This document shows, piece after piece, positions 35,861 to 44,833 of a stretch of DNA of 64,000 nucleotides. Numbering within the stretch: the stretch's first letter is position 1; every line of letters begins with the position of its first letter. Under the pieces are notes generated by a model, which saw nothing but the letters and a program-made list of their open reading frames with translations, was not told where the DNA came from and made no database searches. Made by a program: the position numbers and the translations under genes. The DNA is taken from NCBI GenBank assembly GCA_000961655.1, contig LADR01000032.1:17777-81776 (forward strand). The letters run 5' to 3'. This DNA is from Desulfatitalea sp. BRH_c12. GTDB lineage: Bacteria; Desulfobacterota; Desulfobacteria; Desulfobacterales; Desulfosarcinaceae.

Positions 35861-37054
35861 ATGAAGTTATTGGTTTTCCATCGTCGCACCATGGTCCTGA
35901 TCGCCATTCTGGTGCCCCTGCTGGCCTTGTTTGCCTATGCTGCATTTCGTTCAGGGCCGCTGGCGCCGGTAGAGGTTGCCACCATCCAGGTGGAAAAGCG
36001 GTCGATTGCACCGGCCCTGTTCGGCATCGGGATTGTGGAGGCGCGTTTTACCTATCGAATCGGGCCGACGCTGGCCGGTCGGGTCAGGCAGGTGGCGGTG
36101 CACGTGGGCGATCGTGTCCAGGCCGGGCAGCAGTTGGGCGAAATTGATCCAGTGGATCTGGACGACCGCATTGCCTCGCAGGCTGCGGCGCTGCAACGCG
36201 TTCAGGCCGAACGCATTGCTGCCGAAGCCAGGCTGCAGGACGCACAAGCGCGCCATACGTATGCCGTTGCCCAGGTGGAACGCTACGAACAGCTTTTCAG
36301 CCAGAAGGTCGTCAGCGTTGAAGTGGTGGAGGCACACAGGCAGGAACGCCTGGTAAGCGCGGCCGGTGTGCGTGCGGCCAAGGCCCACTTGGAGGCGGCC
36401 GTGCGGGAGACAACCAGGATCAGCGCCGATCGGACAGGATTGATGCACCAGCGCGCCAACCTGGTTCTGATTGCACCGGTCGACGGGCTTGTGGTTGCGC
36501 GTCGCGCCGAGCCCGGCAGCACAGTGGTCGCCGGGCAATCGGTGGTCGAGATGATCGATCCGGAACATATTTGGGTCAATGTTCGCTTTGATCAACTGAG
36601 CACCGCCGGACTGCGTGCCGGTTTGCCGGCGCAGATCGTTTTGCGTTCGTTGGCCGGCCAATCCCTTACCGGCAACGTCCTGCGGGTTGAACCGCTGTCG
36701 GACGCAGTCACCGAAGAGACCTTGGCCAAGGTGGTGTTCGTTACGCCGCCCGCGACGCTGCCCCCGATCGGGGAATTGGCCGAAGTCACCGTAATGCTGT
36801 CCGCATTGCCAGAAGCGCCAGTGGTGCCCAATGCCGCCGTGCAGCGGTCCGGAAAACAGATCGGGCTTTGGGTGGTCGAGCAAGGCGGCCTGCGTTTTGC
36901 GCCGGTCCGGCTCGGCGCGCACGATCTGGATGGGTCCGTACAGTTGTTTTCGGGCGTGCAGGCGGGCGAACAAGTGGTGGTTTATAGTCAACGTGCGCTG
37001 AATGCCCGCAGCCGGATCCGGCGCGTGGGCCATCTGCAGGGGGTGCCACAGTGA
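35861..37054 (+). CDS. HlyD/MacA-type membrane fusion protein
   Basis: The 397-residue protein has one N-terminal membrane segment (MVLIAILVPLLALFAYAAF), a split lipoyl-like domain (GRVRQVAVHVGDRVQAGQQLGEID and LIAPVDGLVVARRAEPGSTVVAGQ), a long helical hairpin from about 100 to 200 rich in Ala, Gln and Arg, and beta-barrel and proximal domains. It forms the periplasmic adaptor of the ABC exporter encoded by the next two genes. An agagga site precedes the ATG. The permease start overlaps its stop by four bases. Confidence 0.9.
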   Translation: MKLLVFHRRTMVLIAILVPLLALFAYAAFRSGPLAPVEVATIQVEKRSIAPALFGIGIVEARFTYRIGPTLAGRVRQVAVHVGDRVQAGQQLGEIDPVDLDDRIASQAAALQRVQAERIAAEARLQDAQARHTYAVAQVERYEQLFSQKVVSVEVVEAHRQERLVSAAGVRAAKAHLEAAVRETTRISADRTGLMHQRANLVLIAPVDGLVVARRAEPGSTVVAGQSVVEMIDPEHIWVNVRFDQLSTAGLRAGLPAQIVLRSLAGQSLTGNVLRVEPLSDAVTEETLAKVVFVTPPATLPPIGELAEVTVMLSALPEAPVVPNAAVQRSGKQIGLWVVEQGGLRFAPVRLGAHDLDGSVQLFSGVQAGEQVVVYSQRALNARSRIRRVGHLQGVPQ

Positions 37055-38253
37055 TCAGCCTGGCCGGACGGGATATTCTGCACGCCTGGGGCAAGTTCGT
37101 CTTCACCGGGCTTGGACTGGGACTACTCATCGGGGTAACGCTGTCGATGGCCGGCATCTATCGCGGCATGATCGAGGATGCCAAGGTGCTGCTCGACAAC
37201 AGCGGGGCCGATCTGTGGGTGGTGCAGCAGGATACCTTGGGACCCTATGCCGAATCGTCGAGCATTTATGATGATCTGTACCGGGGTATCCGGGGCCTTG
37301 ACGGCGTAGCGTGCGCCGCCAACGTCACCTATCTGACCATGCAGGTGCGCAAGGCCGACAGCGATGTGCGCGCCATGGTGGTGGGCATCGTGCCGGGCGG
37401 CCCCGGCGAACCTGGTCACCCGCCGTTTCTGGTGGCCGGGCGTCACATCACGCGCAGCCACTACGAGGCGGTGGCCGACGCGGCCACCGGTTTCAAACTG
37501 GGCGACCGCATTCAGATCCGGCGCAACCATTATTCGGTGGTGGGCATCACACGCCGCATGGTGTCGTCCAGCGGTGATCCCATGGTCTTCATACCTCTTA
37601 AAGACGCGCAGGAAGCCCAGTTTTTAAAAGACAACGATGCCATCGTGCGGCAGCGTCGACGCACGGCTGCCAACCCGGATTTCAACCGGCCGGAGGTTCC
37701 CGGCATGCTCGACGCGGTCATCGCCTCGCAAAGCAGCAATCCGTATGTCAATGCCGTATTGGTCCAGCTTGCACCCGGACGCGACGCCCAGTCCGTGGCC
37801 GAAACCATCCAACGCTGGAAGCGTTTGAAGGTTTACACCCGGCCCGAAATGGAACAAATTTTGGTGGGCAAGCTGATCGCCACATCAGCGCGCCAGATCG
37901 GTGTCTTCCTGGTGATTCTATCGTTGGTCAGCGCGGCCATTATCGCCTTCATTATCTACACCCTGACCATGGGCAAAATCCGCGAGATCGCCGTGCTCAA
38001 ATTGATCGGCACCAAAAACCGCACCATTGCCGGGATGATTTTGCAACAAGCGGTCAGCTTGGGGATCATCGGGTTCGTTGTAGGGAAAATTGTCGCCACC
38101 TTCTGGGCGCCCCATTTCCCCAAATATGTCCTGCTGCTGCCGGGCGATGCCGCACGCGGGTTTGCAGTGGTGGTGGTGATCTGCGTTCTGGCCAGCTTGA
38201 TGGCGATCCGGTTGGCACTCAAGGTAGACCCGGCCGAAGCCATCGGAGGGTGA
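37051..38253 (+). CDS. ABC exporter permease (MacB/DevC, FtsX-like)
   Basis: The 400-residue protein has a first membrane helix (FVFTGLGLGLLIGVTLSMAGIY), a periplasmic MacB-like domain of about 220 residues and three C-terminal helices (IGVFLVILSLVSAAIIAFIIYT; AGMILQQAVSLGIIGFVVGKI; GFAVVVVICVLASLMAIRLAL). It ends with the FtsX/DevC-type KVDPAEAIGG. It starts at a GTG inside the stop of the adaptor gene, which implies translational coupling. It would extrude a lipophilic or peptide substrate with the adaptor and ATPase. Confidence 0.9.
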   Translation: MISLAGRDILHAWGKFVFTGLGLGLLIGVTLSMAGIYRGMIEDAKVLLDNSGADLWVVQQDTLGPYAESSSIYDDLYRGIRGLDGVACAANVTYLTMQVRKADSDVRAMVVGIVPGGPGEPGHPPFLVAGRHITRSHYEAVADAATGFKLGDRIQIRRNHYSVVGITRRMVSSSGDPMVFIPLKDAQEAQFLKDNDAIVRQRRRTAANPDFNRPEVPGMLDAVIASQSSNPYVNAVLVQLAPGRDAQSVAETIQRWKRLKVYTRPEMEQILVGKLIATSARQIGVFLVILSLVSAAIIAFIIYTLTMGKIREIAVLKLIGTKNRTIAGMILQQAVSLGIIGFVVGKIVATFWAPHFPKYVLLLPGDAARGFAVVVVICVLASLMAIRLALKVDPAEAIGG

Positions 38254-38269
38254 AAGGGACCTGAAGGGG

Positions 38270-39016
38270 ATGTCTGAACGATTGACGATCGAGGTGAGCG
38301 ACCCGATGCGGGAAGAAGGCATCATCATTAAGGCGTTGCGCAAGCGTTACGGCAAGGGTGATACGGCCGTGGATGCGCTCAAGGGTGTGGCGATGCAGGT
38401 CGCGCCCGGTGAAGTGGTCGGGTTGATCGGCCCTTCGGGGTCGGGCAAAAGCACCCTGCTCAAATGCCTGGGCGCCGTCATTGAACCCAGCTCCGGACAG
38501 ATGTCGTTGGGCGATCAGGTCATCTACGACGGGGGGTGGCGCATTCGCGACTTACGTGCTTTGCGGCGCGACAAGATCGGTTTCGTGTTCCAGGCGCCGT
38601 ATCTGATCCCCTTTCTGGATGTCACCGACAATGTAGCGCTGCTGCCCATGCTGGCCGGGCGCCCGAATGCCGAAGCCCGCAAGGCGGCCCTGAACCTGCT
38701 CGACGCCCTGGACGTCGCCCATCGCGCAAAGGCAATGCCGGCGCAGCTTTCCGGCGGCGAGCAACAGCGCGTAGCCATCGCGCGGGCCTTGGTGAACCGA
38801 CCACCGGTGATCCTGGCTGACGAGCCGACCGCGCCGCTGGACAGCGCGCGGGCCTTGAGCGTGATCCGGATTCTCAACCAGATGGCCGCCCAATACCAGA
38901 CTGCGATCATCGTGGTCACCCATGATGAAAAGATCATTCCCACGTTCAAGCGTATTTATCACATCCGTGATGGTCTCACGCGTGAAGAGGTCGGTGAGGG
39001 AAAAATCCCCGATTGA
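38270..39016 (+). CDS. ABC exporter ATP-binding protein (LolD/MacB/DevA type)
   Basis: The 248-residue ATPase has Walker A GPSGSGKS (54-61), the signature LSGGEQQRVAIARAL and Walker B VILADEPTAPLDS. FVFQAPYLIPFLDVTDNV is the Q-loop region typical of the LolD/MacB class. The first 18 residues (SERLTIEVSDPMREEGI) extend beyond the usual start. It completes the three-gene exporter; no outer-membrane channel gene is next to it. Confidence 0.92.
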   Translation: MSERLTIEVSDPMREEGIIIKALRKRYGKGDTAVDALKGVAMQVAPGEVVGLIGPSGSGKSTLLKCLGAVIEPSSGQMSLGDQVIYDGGWRIRDLRALRRDKIGFVFQAPYLIPFLDVTDNVALLPMLAGRPNAEARKAALNLLDALDVAHRAKAMPAQLSGGEQQRVAIARALVNRPPVILADEPTAPLDSARALSVIRILNQMAAQYQTAIIVVTHDEKIIPTFKRIYHIRDGLTREEVGEGKIPD

Positions 39017-39055
39017 AAGCAGTGTGTTTGCGCTGCCGCAGGAGATTTATTTTGG

Positions 39056-39138
39056 TTATGCAATTCGCTCAAGTGATTATGGGCAAGTGTTAAGTGTAAA
39101 GTTTAAAGTGTAAAGGGGGGCATCCTGTCGATTTGATA
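39056..39138 (+). repeat. Repeat end fragment and second 54-bp repeat copy
   Basis: Bases 39056-39083 resemble one end of the 28715-type element (ttggttatgcaattcgctc). They run directly into the second copy of the 54-bp repeat (39085-39138, four mismatches to 32942-32995). In the first copy a related scrap (tctggttggc) also precedes the repeat, so the two parts may move together. Confidence 0.7.
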
Positions 39139-39269
39139 TGCTCAATTGCCCATGTTGCACGCTTTGACGTGCATGCTTTTGTTAAAGGTTCTAAAAATAA
39201 CAACATACCTGTGTCTTGCTGGAGCGAACTGCATAACCGTATTTATTTATTTATTTCAGGATAAAGTGC

Positions 39270-39479
39270 ATGTCGAAACTTGAACATACCGTCATTGAAC
39301 AACTATTGCAGCAGCACCCTCAGACACTGTGCGTATTTGTAAAGCGCCGCATGCTTTGCCCCGGATGCCCGGCTGAAGCCTTTCATACGGTGGCCGAAGC
39401 GGCCCGCACCCATGGTTTTGCGCTGGATCCATTATTGGCGGAATTGCGTGCGGCAATTGCGGCCGGCCGGAAAGCATGA
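39270..39479 (+). CDS. DUF1858 small protein
   Basis: The 69-residue protein has an N-terminal helical part (LEHTVIEQLLQQHPQTLCVFV) and the motif MLCPGCPAEAFHTVAEAARTHG. That is the DUF1858 pattern, where a CxGC-like pair may bind a metal or sense redox state. An aggataaag site precedes the ATG. DUF1858 proteins are common in anaerobes, often near hybrid-cluster or Fnr-type genes; none is adjacent here. Confidence 0.8.
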   Translation: MSKLEHTVIEQLLQQHPQTLCVFVKRRMLCPGCPAEAFHTVAEAARTHGFALDPLLAELRAAIAAGRKA

Positions 39480-39570
39480 TGGTGCATTGATTCCAGCATA
39501 AAAGCTTTTATTCTTAGAAAACATCGAACACGGCGTATACCCCAGTGCCAGAATCCAAGGAACCCCATCG

Positions 39571-40980
39571 ATGAGAAAAATCATCATCACAGGGTGTGAT
39601 CGATTTTTACGGTTTTTGCCGGTCCTGGTTTTCATTGTAAGCTGCGGCCACATGCCTCCTGCCGGCCTGCAACCGCCGGCGCACCTCAAACCCGGTGCCG
39701 TCATTTATGGCGTGGTGCCGCCCCTGTTTGGCGGCAGCCCGCTGCGCGACGTGACCGCTAAATTGGATTACCTCCAGGAACTTGGCGTGGATGTGCTCTG
39801 GCTCTCTCCGATCCACGCAACCGATGACCCGAGCAGCATCAGTTATTCCATCACCGACTACTTTGGCTTGCGCTCCGATTTTGGGGATATGCAGGATTTG
39901 CGGCATCTGGTCAACGAGGCCCATCGCAGGGGCTTGCGCGTGATGATGGATTTCGTTCCCAATCATACGTCGGTCGAACATCCGTACTACATGGATATTC
40001 AGATGAATGGGGCCAACTCAATCTACTACGATTTCTACGACCGCGATGGCGCAGGACGGATTACCCACTATTTTGACTGGGTCGGGCTGCCGAACTTGAA
40101 TTATGATCACCCGGAAGTTCTGTCCGACATGACGCTTGCTTTTAAATACTGGATTCTCGCGGCAGGCCTCGATGGGTACCGTGTGGATGTCGCCTGGGGC
40201 ATCCGCGAACGGGCACCGGAGGTGTGGCACCCGCTCATCCGTACCTTGAGAGCGATCGACCCGCAAGTGATCATGCTGGCGGAGGCGCCCGCCCGCGACC
40301 CGTATTACATACACAACGGCTTCGATCTCGCGTACGACTGGACCGAAGAGCTTGGCCATTGGGCCTGGAAGCCGGCCTTCGACCATCTGGACGAGGCCGG
40401 ACAGCGCTTGCACCTGGCAATCGTCACAGATCAGGCGGCGCCGCAGACCGTTCTGCGGTTTCTCAACAACAACGATACCGGCCATCGGTTCATTTCACGG
40501 TATGGGCGCGAGGTCACCCGTGTGGCCGCGGTTCTGCAGCACATGGTGCCGGGAGTGCCGCTGGTTTACACCGGTGACGAGGTGGGCGCTGAATATGAAC
40601 CGTACGAAGATCCGCCGCCAATTTCGTGGGAAGACACGCATGGCCTGCGCGATCTGTATCGCACACTCGCCGCTCTCAGAGAAGAACTGCCGGCGATTCA
40701 CAGCGGGGCGTTCATCCCGCTGCCACCCGTCGGAAATCCTTCAGCCTATGCGTTTGTGCGCGTGGCCGACCGAAAAAACTGGGCCCTGGTGGTCGTCAAT
40801 TTCGGCCCGCAAGGCCAGGCTGTTCTGGACCTGCCCGAAGCGGTCGCTGACCTGATCGGAGATTCTCTCCTCAAAGAAGAACTCAGCGATTCCCGCCTGA
40901 TCCCGGCAGTCGACGAATCAGGCACCTTGAAGATCGCGCTGGATGCTTTTGAAGCTATGATTCTGACCCCTGATCGATAG
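39571..40980 (+). CDS. Alpha-amylase family (GH13) lipoprotein
   Basis: The 469-residue protein begins with a lipoprotein signal (FLPVLVFIVSC, lipobox cysteine 25). The GH13 barrel has MMDFVPNHTS near 125-134, the nucleophile Asp206 in LDGYRVDVAW, the acid Glu238 in IMLAEAP and Asp302 in LNNNDTGH, where most members have NHD. A C-terminal all-beta domain starts around 385. It would cut alpha-glucans at the cell surface or in the periplasm. No sugar transporter or other glycan gene is near it. An aggaac lies upstream of the ATG. Confidence 0.88.
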   Translation: MRKIIITGCDRFLRFLPVLVFIVSCGHMPPAGLQPPAHLKPGAVIYGVVPPLFGGSPLRDVTAKLDYLQELGVDVLWLSPIHATDDPSSISYSITDYFGLRSDFGDMQDLRHLVNEAHRRGLRVMMDFVPNHTSVEHPYYMDIQMNGANSIYYDFYDRDGAGRITHYFDWVGLPNLNYDHPEVLSDMTLAFKYWILAAGLDGYRVDVAWGIRERAPEVWHPLIRTLRAIDPQVIMLAEAPARDPYYIHNGFDLAYDWTEELGHWAWKPAFDHLDEAGQRLHLAIVTDQAAPQTVLRFLNNNDTGHRFISRYGREVTRVAAVLQHMVPGVPLVYTGDEVGAEYEPYEDPPPISWEDTHGLRDLYRTLAALREELPAIHSGAFIPLPPVGNPSAYAFVRVADRKNWALVVVNFGPQGQAVLDLPEAVADLIGDSLLKEELSDSRLIPAVDESGTLKIALDAFEAMILTPDR

Positions 40981-41079
40981 GCAGATCGGTCGCCATTCTG
41001 CTTCTACAACAACGCAATGCGCATATCGATAAAACGGTAGAATAGCTTTCTACTTTCCACTTTCATCTTTCCAATTTTC

Positions 41080-41345
41080 TGGTTATCCACTTCGGTCAAG
41101 TGAGATACGGCGTGGGGTGACGTAGAAAAACCCCCGGTGATCCGGTTGGGTGGTGCGCGCCACCATCCATGAGATCAAGTGAGGCAATAAGGTGCGCTCC
41201 GGACGGGCCGCAAACTCGCTGCGCTCATACAGTGCGGCCCTATGTCCTGCGCACACCTTATGCCTCACTAAATCTCATGGCTGACGTGGCGCGCACCACC
41301 CAACCGGATCACCTCCTCCGTGCCGATCCCGAAAACGCAATTCTA
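41080..41345. repeat. Repeat element, copy B (inverted, one end lost)
   Basis: Read on the minus strand this is nearly identical to 28715-29003. The 19-base arms at 41136-41154 and 41295-41313 are exact complements (ggtgatccggttgggtggt). Compared with copy A both arms carry the same, mutually compensating change. The 61-codon frame recurs on the minus strand (41083-41268) with two indels that cancel. The outer end toward 41345 is missing, close to the MFS gene. The remainder of the gap 40981-41356 shows nothing else. Confidence 0.85.
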
Positions 41346-41356
41346 TTTATTACTTT

Positions 41357-42517
41357 CTAAGCTGGCGAAGCCGGCCTTGGCGCCCGGATAAATGCCGCCA
41401 GCATCGCACTCAATAGCGGCACCATGGCCAGAATCCAGAAGGTCTGGTACAACCCGATGCTGTCGGCCAGGTAGCCGGAAAGGGCGGTGCCCAACCCGCC
41501 GGTACCGAAGCCCAATCCCAATATCAAACCGGATGCCATGCCAAGATGACGCGGCAGCAGTTCTTGCGCGAGCACGATCGTCACCGAAAAGGAAGAGAGC
41601 AGGGCGGCACCTGACACGCCAGCCAACACCCACACCCAGGGCCCATCGGCCATGAGCAGGGCCGCCGCCAGAAAAGGATAGAGCAGCGAGCTGACCACGA
41701 TCACCTGTTTGCGTCCGAACGTGTCGGAGAGATGCCCTCCGAACAGTCCGGCCGCCGCACCGCAGGCCAGGTAAAGGGTCAGAAGGAGGCTGCCGGAGGC
41801 CAGTTGGATGCCGCGGCTCTGGAAGTATAGCGGAAGGTAGGTGATGGCGCTCATGTAGACCCAGGAGCGAATCACGACGATGAGGCATACCGCGATCAGC
41901 GAGCGCCATAGCACCCCATCGGGCAGCTTGCCGGTCCGCACGGCAGCCGCGCTGGGCGGTTTTGGCTCGCGGCGTAAGAAATCGCCAGGGTAGAGGGCAA
42001 TCACGAGAAACAGGACCAAACCGACGGGGATCAGCCCTACTGTCGCGTGCAGCCCGAAACCCAGAACGAGCAAGCTTCCGATGACCGGACCCAGCGCGAA
42101 TCCCAGGTTCCCGCCCGTGGAGAAGATGGCTGCCCCAAGGCCGCGTTTCAATCCACTGGCCAGGTAGACCGCCATCATGGCGCGCGGGTGAAAGGCTGCC
42201 GTGCCAAGCCCGGCAAACCCCACCATGAGCAGCGCGGTCAAGTAATTGGGGGACCATCCCAGCAACCCCATGGTGACCGCCGTCCAGAGGATGCCCACCG
42301 GCACGAACCAGCCGGTGCGAAACCGGTCCGATACCATTCCGAAAACCGGTTGAATCACCGAGGAGGTCAGATTGAGGACCATCATCATCAAGCCGACCTG
42401 GAAATAGCTCAATCCGAACAGTTCCTTCAGCTTGGCCACCACGACCGGCAGAATTCCCTGGGAAGCGTCCACGGCGACGTGGCCCAGAAACAACAGCAAG
42501 AGGGGTATCTTATCCAT
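41357..42517 (-). CDS. MFS transporter
   Basis: The 386-residue protein has twelve predicted membrane helices and begins MDKIPLLLLFLGHVAVDASQG. The first loop SDRF after helix 2 and a second HLSDTFGRKQVI loop mark the two halves of a major-facilitator protein. The start resembles the fosmidomycin-resistance branch. ATG 42517 follows gaagga. It is the last gene after the cobamide-ligand cluster, 162 bases behind the methyltransferase; it may export or import a benzimidazole or be unrelated (inference). Confidence 0.85.
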   Translation of the reverse strand: MDKIPLLLLFLGHVAVDASQGILPVVVAKLKELFGLSYFQVGLMMMVLNLTSSVIQPVFGMVSDRFRTGWFVPVGILWTAVTMGLLGWSPNYLTALLMVGFAGLGTAAFHPRAMMAVYLASGLKRGLGAAIFSTGGNLGFALGPVIGSLLVLGFGLHATVGLIPVGLVLFLVIALYPGDFLRREPKPPSAAAVRTGKLPDGVLWRSLIAVCLIVVIRSWVYMSAITYLPLYFQSRGIQLASGSLLLTLYLACGAAAGLFGGHLSDTFGRKQVIVVSSLLYPFLAAALLMADGPWVWVLAGVSGAALLSSFSVTIVLAQELLPRHLGMASGLILGLGFGTGGLGTALSGYLADSIGLYQTFWILAMVPLLSAMLAAFIRAPRPASPA

Positions 42518-42679
42518 GAACGATCCTTCATTGTGTTTGGTTGAAGCCAAACATAGATCGATTTTCGGGAATTAAAAAGCGAATTTTGCTGTGACGCGTG
42601 GCCCACCTTCCCGTGCCTTTTGATGCGCCCGCAATGGATTTTGAATCAGAGGCGGCGTGTGGCCTGTGTTTTGAGGAAA

Positions 42680-43744
42680 CTACCGCACCACGTCAACAAA
42701 TCGATCCGCGCCCATTTCTTTTCTGGAAAAAATAAGCGCCGTGGACCCGCTGGCCAGATTCACCACGCTGTGGTGCGTTAAGCCAAATGGTGTGAGCATG
42801 GCACACAGGTCGGAAACTGAATAGGTGCGCCCGTTGTAGGTGTTGAGCATCATGTGCAGATCGTAAAGTGCGCCGCCGTGGCTGGCATCCGTGAAAAAAT
42901 CGTGGATGATCAGGATACCGTTTTCAGCCAGCACCGCGGCCAGCCTAAAAAAAAGGCCCTGCGTCTCTTCTTTGCCCTGGCAATGCACCAGGTTGGAACA
43001 TAAGACGATGTCGGCCTGGGTACAGGCCATGGCCGGTTCTTCTTCTGTGAGCAGATTGGCCGGCTGGAATGCCAGCCGGTTGCCAAAAGCCTGAAGCAAG
43101 GGATTTTCCATTGCCAATAGAACCACATCGGGCAGATCGCAAAAAACACCACGCCAGCCCTGGTGGCGACCGAGAAATTCCGCCAGAAAGGCCCCGGAAC
43201 CGGCCCCCGCATCCACGATCAGCCCCTCGTGGCCAACTTTGACACACTCCCAGAGCTCTACGGCACGGATACGGGCTGCATTGTCCATGGCCCCCAGGTA
43301 AAGACTCAGAGAAGCTTTATAGTCTTCAGTACTTTTTTCTGTAACCCCGTAAACCCGTGTGCCCTGGCGCAGGGTCTGGGCGAGGCTTTGCCAGGCGTCG
43401 AACAGCGCCTTCTCGAATTCCAGGGTGCGCCCCTGATAGGCAGCGCTCTGTTTGACCAAAAAGCATTTCGAAAATTCCGAGAGCGCGAACGTCTCCGCCT
43501 GCGTGTCGAGCAAACCCAGATGGACCAGGACATTCAGGAAACGCGAACCGTAGGGAATATCCATGCCTGTTTTCAGACAGATCCCCCGGGCACTGTCGCG
43601 CCCATGCGCCAAGGTTTCGAAGATCCCCAGCTCATGGGCGCTCATCAGCACCCGGCTTGTACGGTAGGCCGTCAGAAGGTCCTGAAACGCACGGTAGGCG
43701 CTGCCGCTTGCACTGTTTTCAGGCATAAGCCGCCCAATGGGCAT
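42680..43744 (-). CDS. SAM-dependent O-methyltransferase, BzaC candidate
   Basis: The 354-residue protein has a dimerisation/winged-helix N-terminus and the SAM-binding motif VDAGAGSGAFLAEF at 177-190, then IIHDFF and NTYNGRTYS, as in O-methyltransferase family 2 (hydroxyneurosporene methyltransferase type). BzaC of the anaerobic benzimidazole pathway is an O-methyltransferase that turns 5-hydroxybenzimidazole into 5-methoxybenzimidazole. The stop of cobT overlaps this start by one base (TGATG), so the two are co-translated, which favours BzaC. An alternative start is Met7. Confidence 0.75.
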   Translation of the reverse strand: MPIGRLMPENSASGSAYRAFQDLLTAYRTSRVLMSAHELGIFETLAHGRDSARGICLKTGMDIPYGSRFLNVLVHLGLLDTQAETFALSEFSKCFLVKQSAAYQGRTLEFEKALFDAWQSLAQTLRQGTRVYGVTEKSTEDYKASLSLYLGAMDNAARIRAVELWECVKVGHEGLIVDAGAGSGAFLAEFLGRHQGWRGVFCDLPDVVLLAMENPLLQAFGNRLAFQPANLLTEEEPAMACTQADIVLCSNLVHCQGKEETQGLFFRLAAVLAENGILIIHDFFTDASHGGALYDLHMMLNTYNGRTYSVSDLCAMLTPFGLTHHSVVNLASGSTALIFSRKEMGADRFVDVVR

Positions 43745-44811
43745 CAGTTTTTAGCGTTGGCATTGTCAATTCCGACCTCCGCAAAGGTCTTGATGTCCGC
43801 CAGAACCCGCGTGGCCGCATCGAGCAGTTCCATGGCAATCGCGGCCCCGGTGCCTTCGCCCAGGCGAAAGCCCAGATCTACCAAGGGCTCTATTCCCAGG
43901 CGATCATGCATGAACCGGTGGCCGACTTCCACGGATCGATGGCTCGAAAAAAGGAAATCCCTGGCCGCAGGGGCCAGTTCACACGCCAGCAGGGCGCCGG
44001 CCGTGGAAATCAACCCATCGCACAACACCGGGATGCCATGCTTGGCAGCCCCGACCACGAGGCCGGCCAAGCCGCCGATTTCGAATCCGCCAACCTTGGA
44101 GAGCACATCCAGGGCGTCCGAGGGATCGGGTTGATGCCGCGCGAGGGCTTTTTCGATCACGCGGATTTTATTTACCAGCATTGCATCGCCAATACCTGTT
44201 CCGCGCCCTGTGAGCGTTGCCACCGGAAGGCCGGAAAAAGCCGCGATAATGGCTGATGAGGGTGTGGTGTTGCCGATGCCCATATCGCCCGTGCCCAGCA
44301 TATCCACCCCACCGTCCCGCACCAGGCTGTCTACGATCTCGATGCCTGCCTCTATCGAGCGAACCGCTTGCGCGCGGCTCATGGCCGGTTCGTTGGCAAA
44401 ATTACGGGTGCCTTTGGCTACTTTTTTGTGGAAAATGGGCAGGGCCGGATCGAAGTCATAGTTCACGCCCAGGTCGGCCACATGTACCCGGGCGCCGGCA
44501 TGGCGGGCCAGAACGCAGATGGACGCGCCACCGCCCACAAAATTGAATACCATCTGGGCGGTCACTTCCTGGGGGAAAAGCGTGACGCCTTCAGCCACGA
44601 CGCCATGATCGGCCGCACAGGTGACCACCACCTTTTTGGAAAGGCGTACATCGAGCGTGCCCCGAATGGCGGCCAGGCGGGCGGACAAATGTTCGAGAAC
44701 CCCCAGGCTTCCGGCCGGCCGGGCTTGATTGGCCAGACGTTCCATGGCCTTGGCGTACACAGTATTGTCAGGGGCTTTAATGGATTGGATCGCATTATTG
44801 AGTATGTTCAT
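43744..44811 (-). CDS. cobT: Nicotinate-nucleotide:benzimidazole phosphoribosyltransferase
   Basis: The 355-residue enzyme activates the lower-ligand base of cobamides as the alpha-ribotide. It shows RPAGSLG (31-37), AADHGVVAEGV (66-76), DMGIGNTTPSSA (176-187), GRGTGIGD and the catalytic Glu319 in RLGEGTGAA. An aggtg site lies before the ATG. It follows the ThiC paralogue by 22 bases and is coupled to the methyltransferase, which places it in a lower-ligand synthesis unit under the cobalamin riboswitch. Confidence 0.95.
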   Translation of the reverse strand: MNILNNAIQSIKAPDNTVYAKAMERLANQARPAGSLGVLEHLSARLAAIRGTLDVRLSKKVVVTCAADHGVVAEGVTLFPQEVTAQMVFNFVGGGASICVLARHAGARVHVADLGVNYDFDPALPIFHKKVAKGTRNFANEPAMSRAQAVRSIEAGIEIVDSLVRDGGVDMLGTGDMGIGNTTPSSAIIAAFSGLPVATLTGRGTGIGDAMLVNKIRVIEKALARHQPDPSDALDVLSKVGGFEIGGLAGLVVGAAKHGIPVLCDGLISTAGALLACELAPAARDFLFSSHRSVEVGHRFMHDRLGIEPLVDLGFRLGEGTGAAIAMELLDAATRVLADIKTFAEVGIDNANAKN

Positions 44812-44833
44812 GCTGCACCTCGTTTTGCATGGT

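Noticed and set aside
35951..37033. Open frame of 360 codons on the minus strand
   Set aside because: Antisense to the membrane fusion protein gene; composition typical of a shadow frame.
39131..39146. FNR-type box (ttgatatgctcaat) before the DUF1858 gene
   Set aside because: The halves do not match TTGAT-N4-ATCAA, and the first half belongs to the 54-bp repeat.
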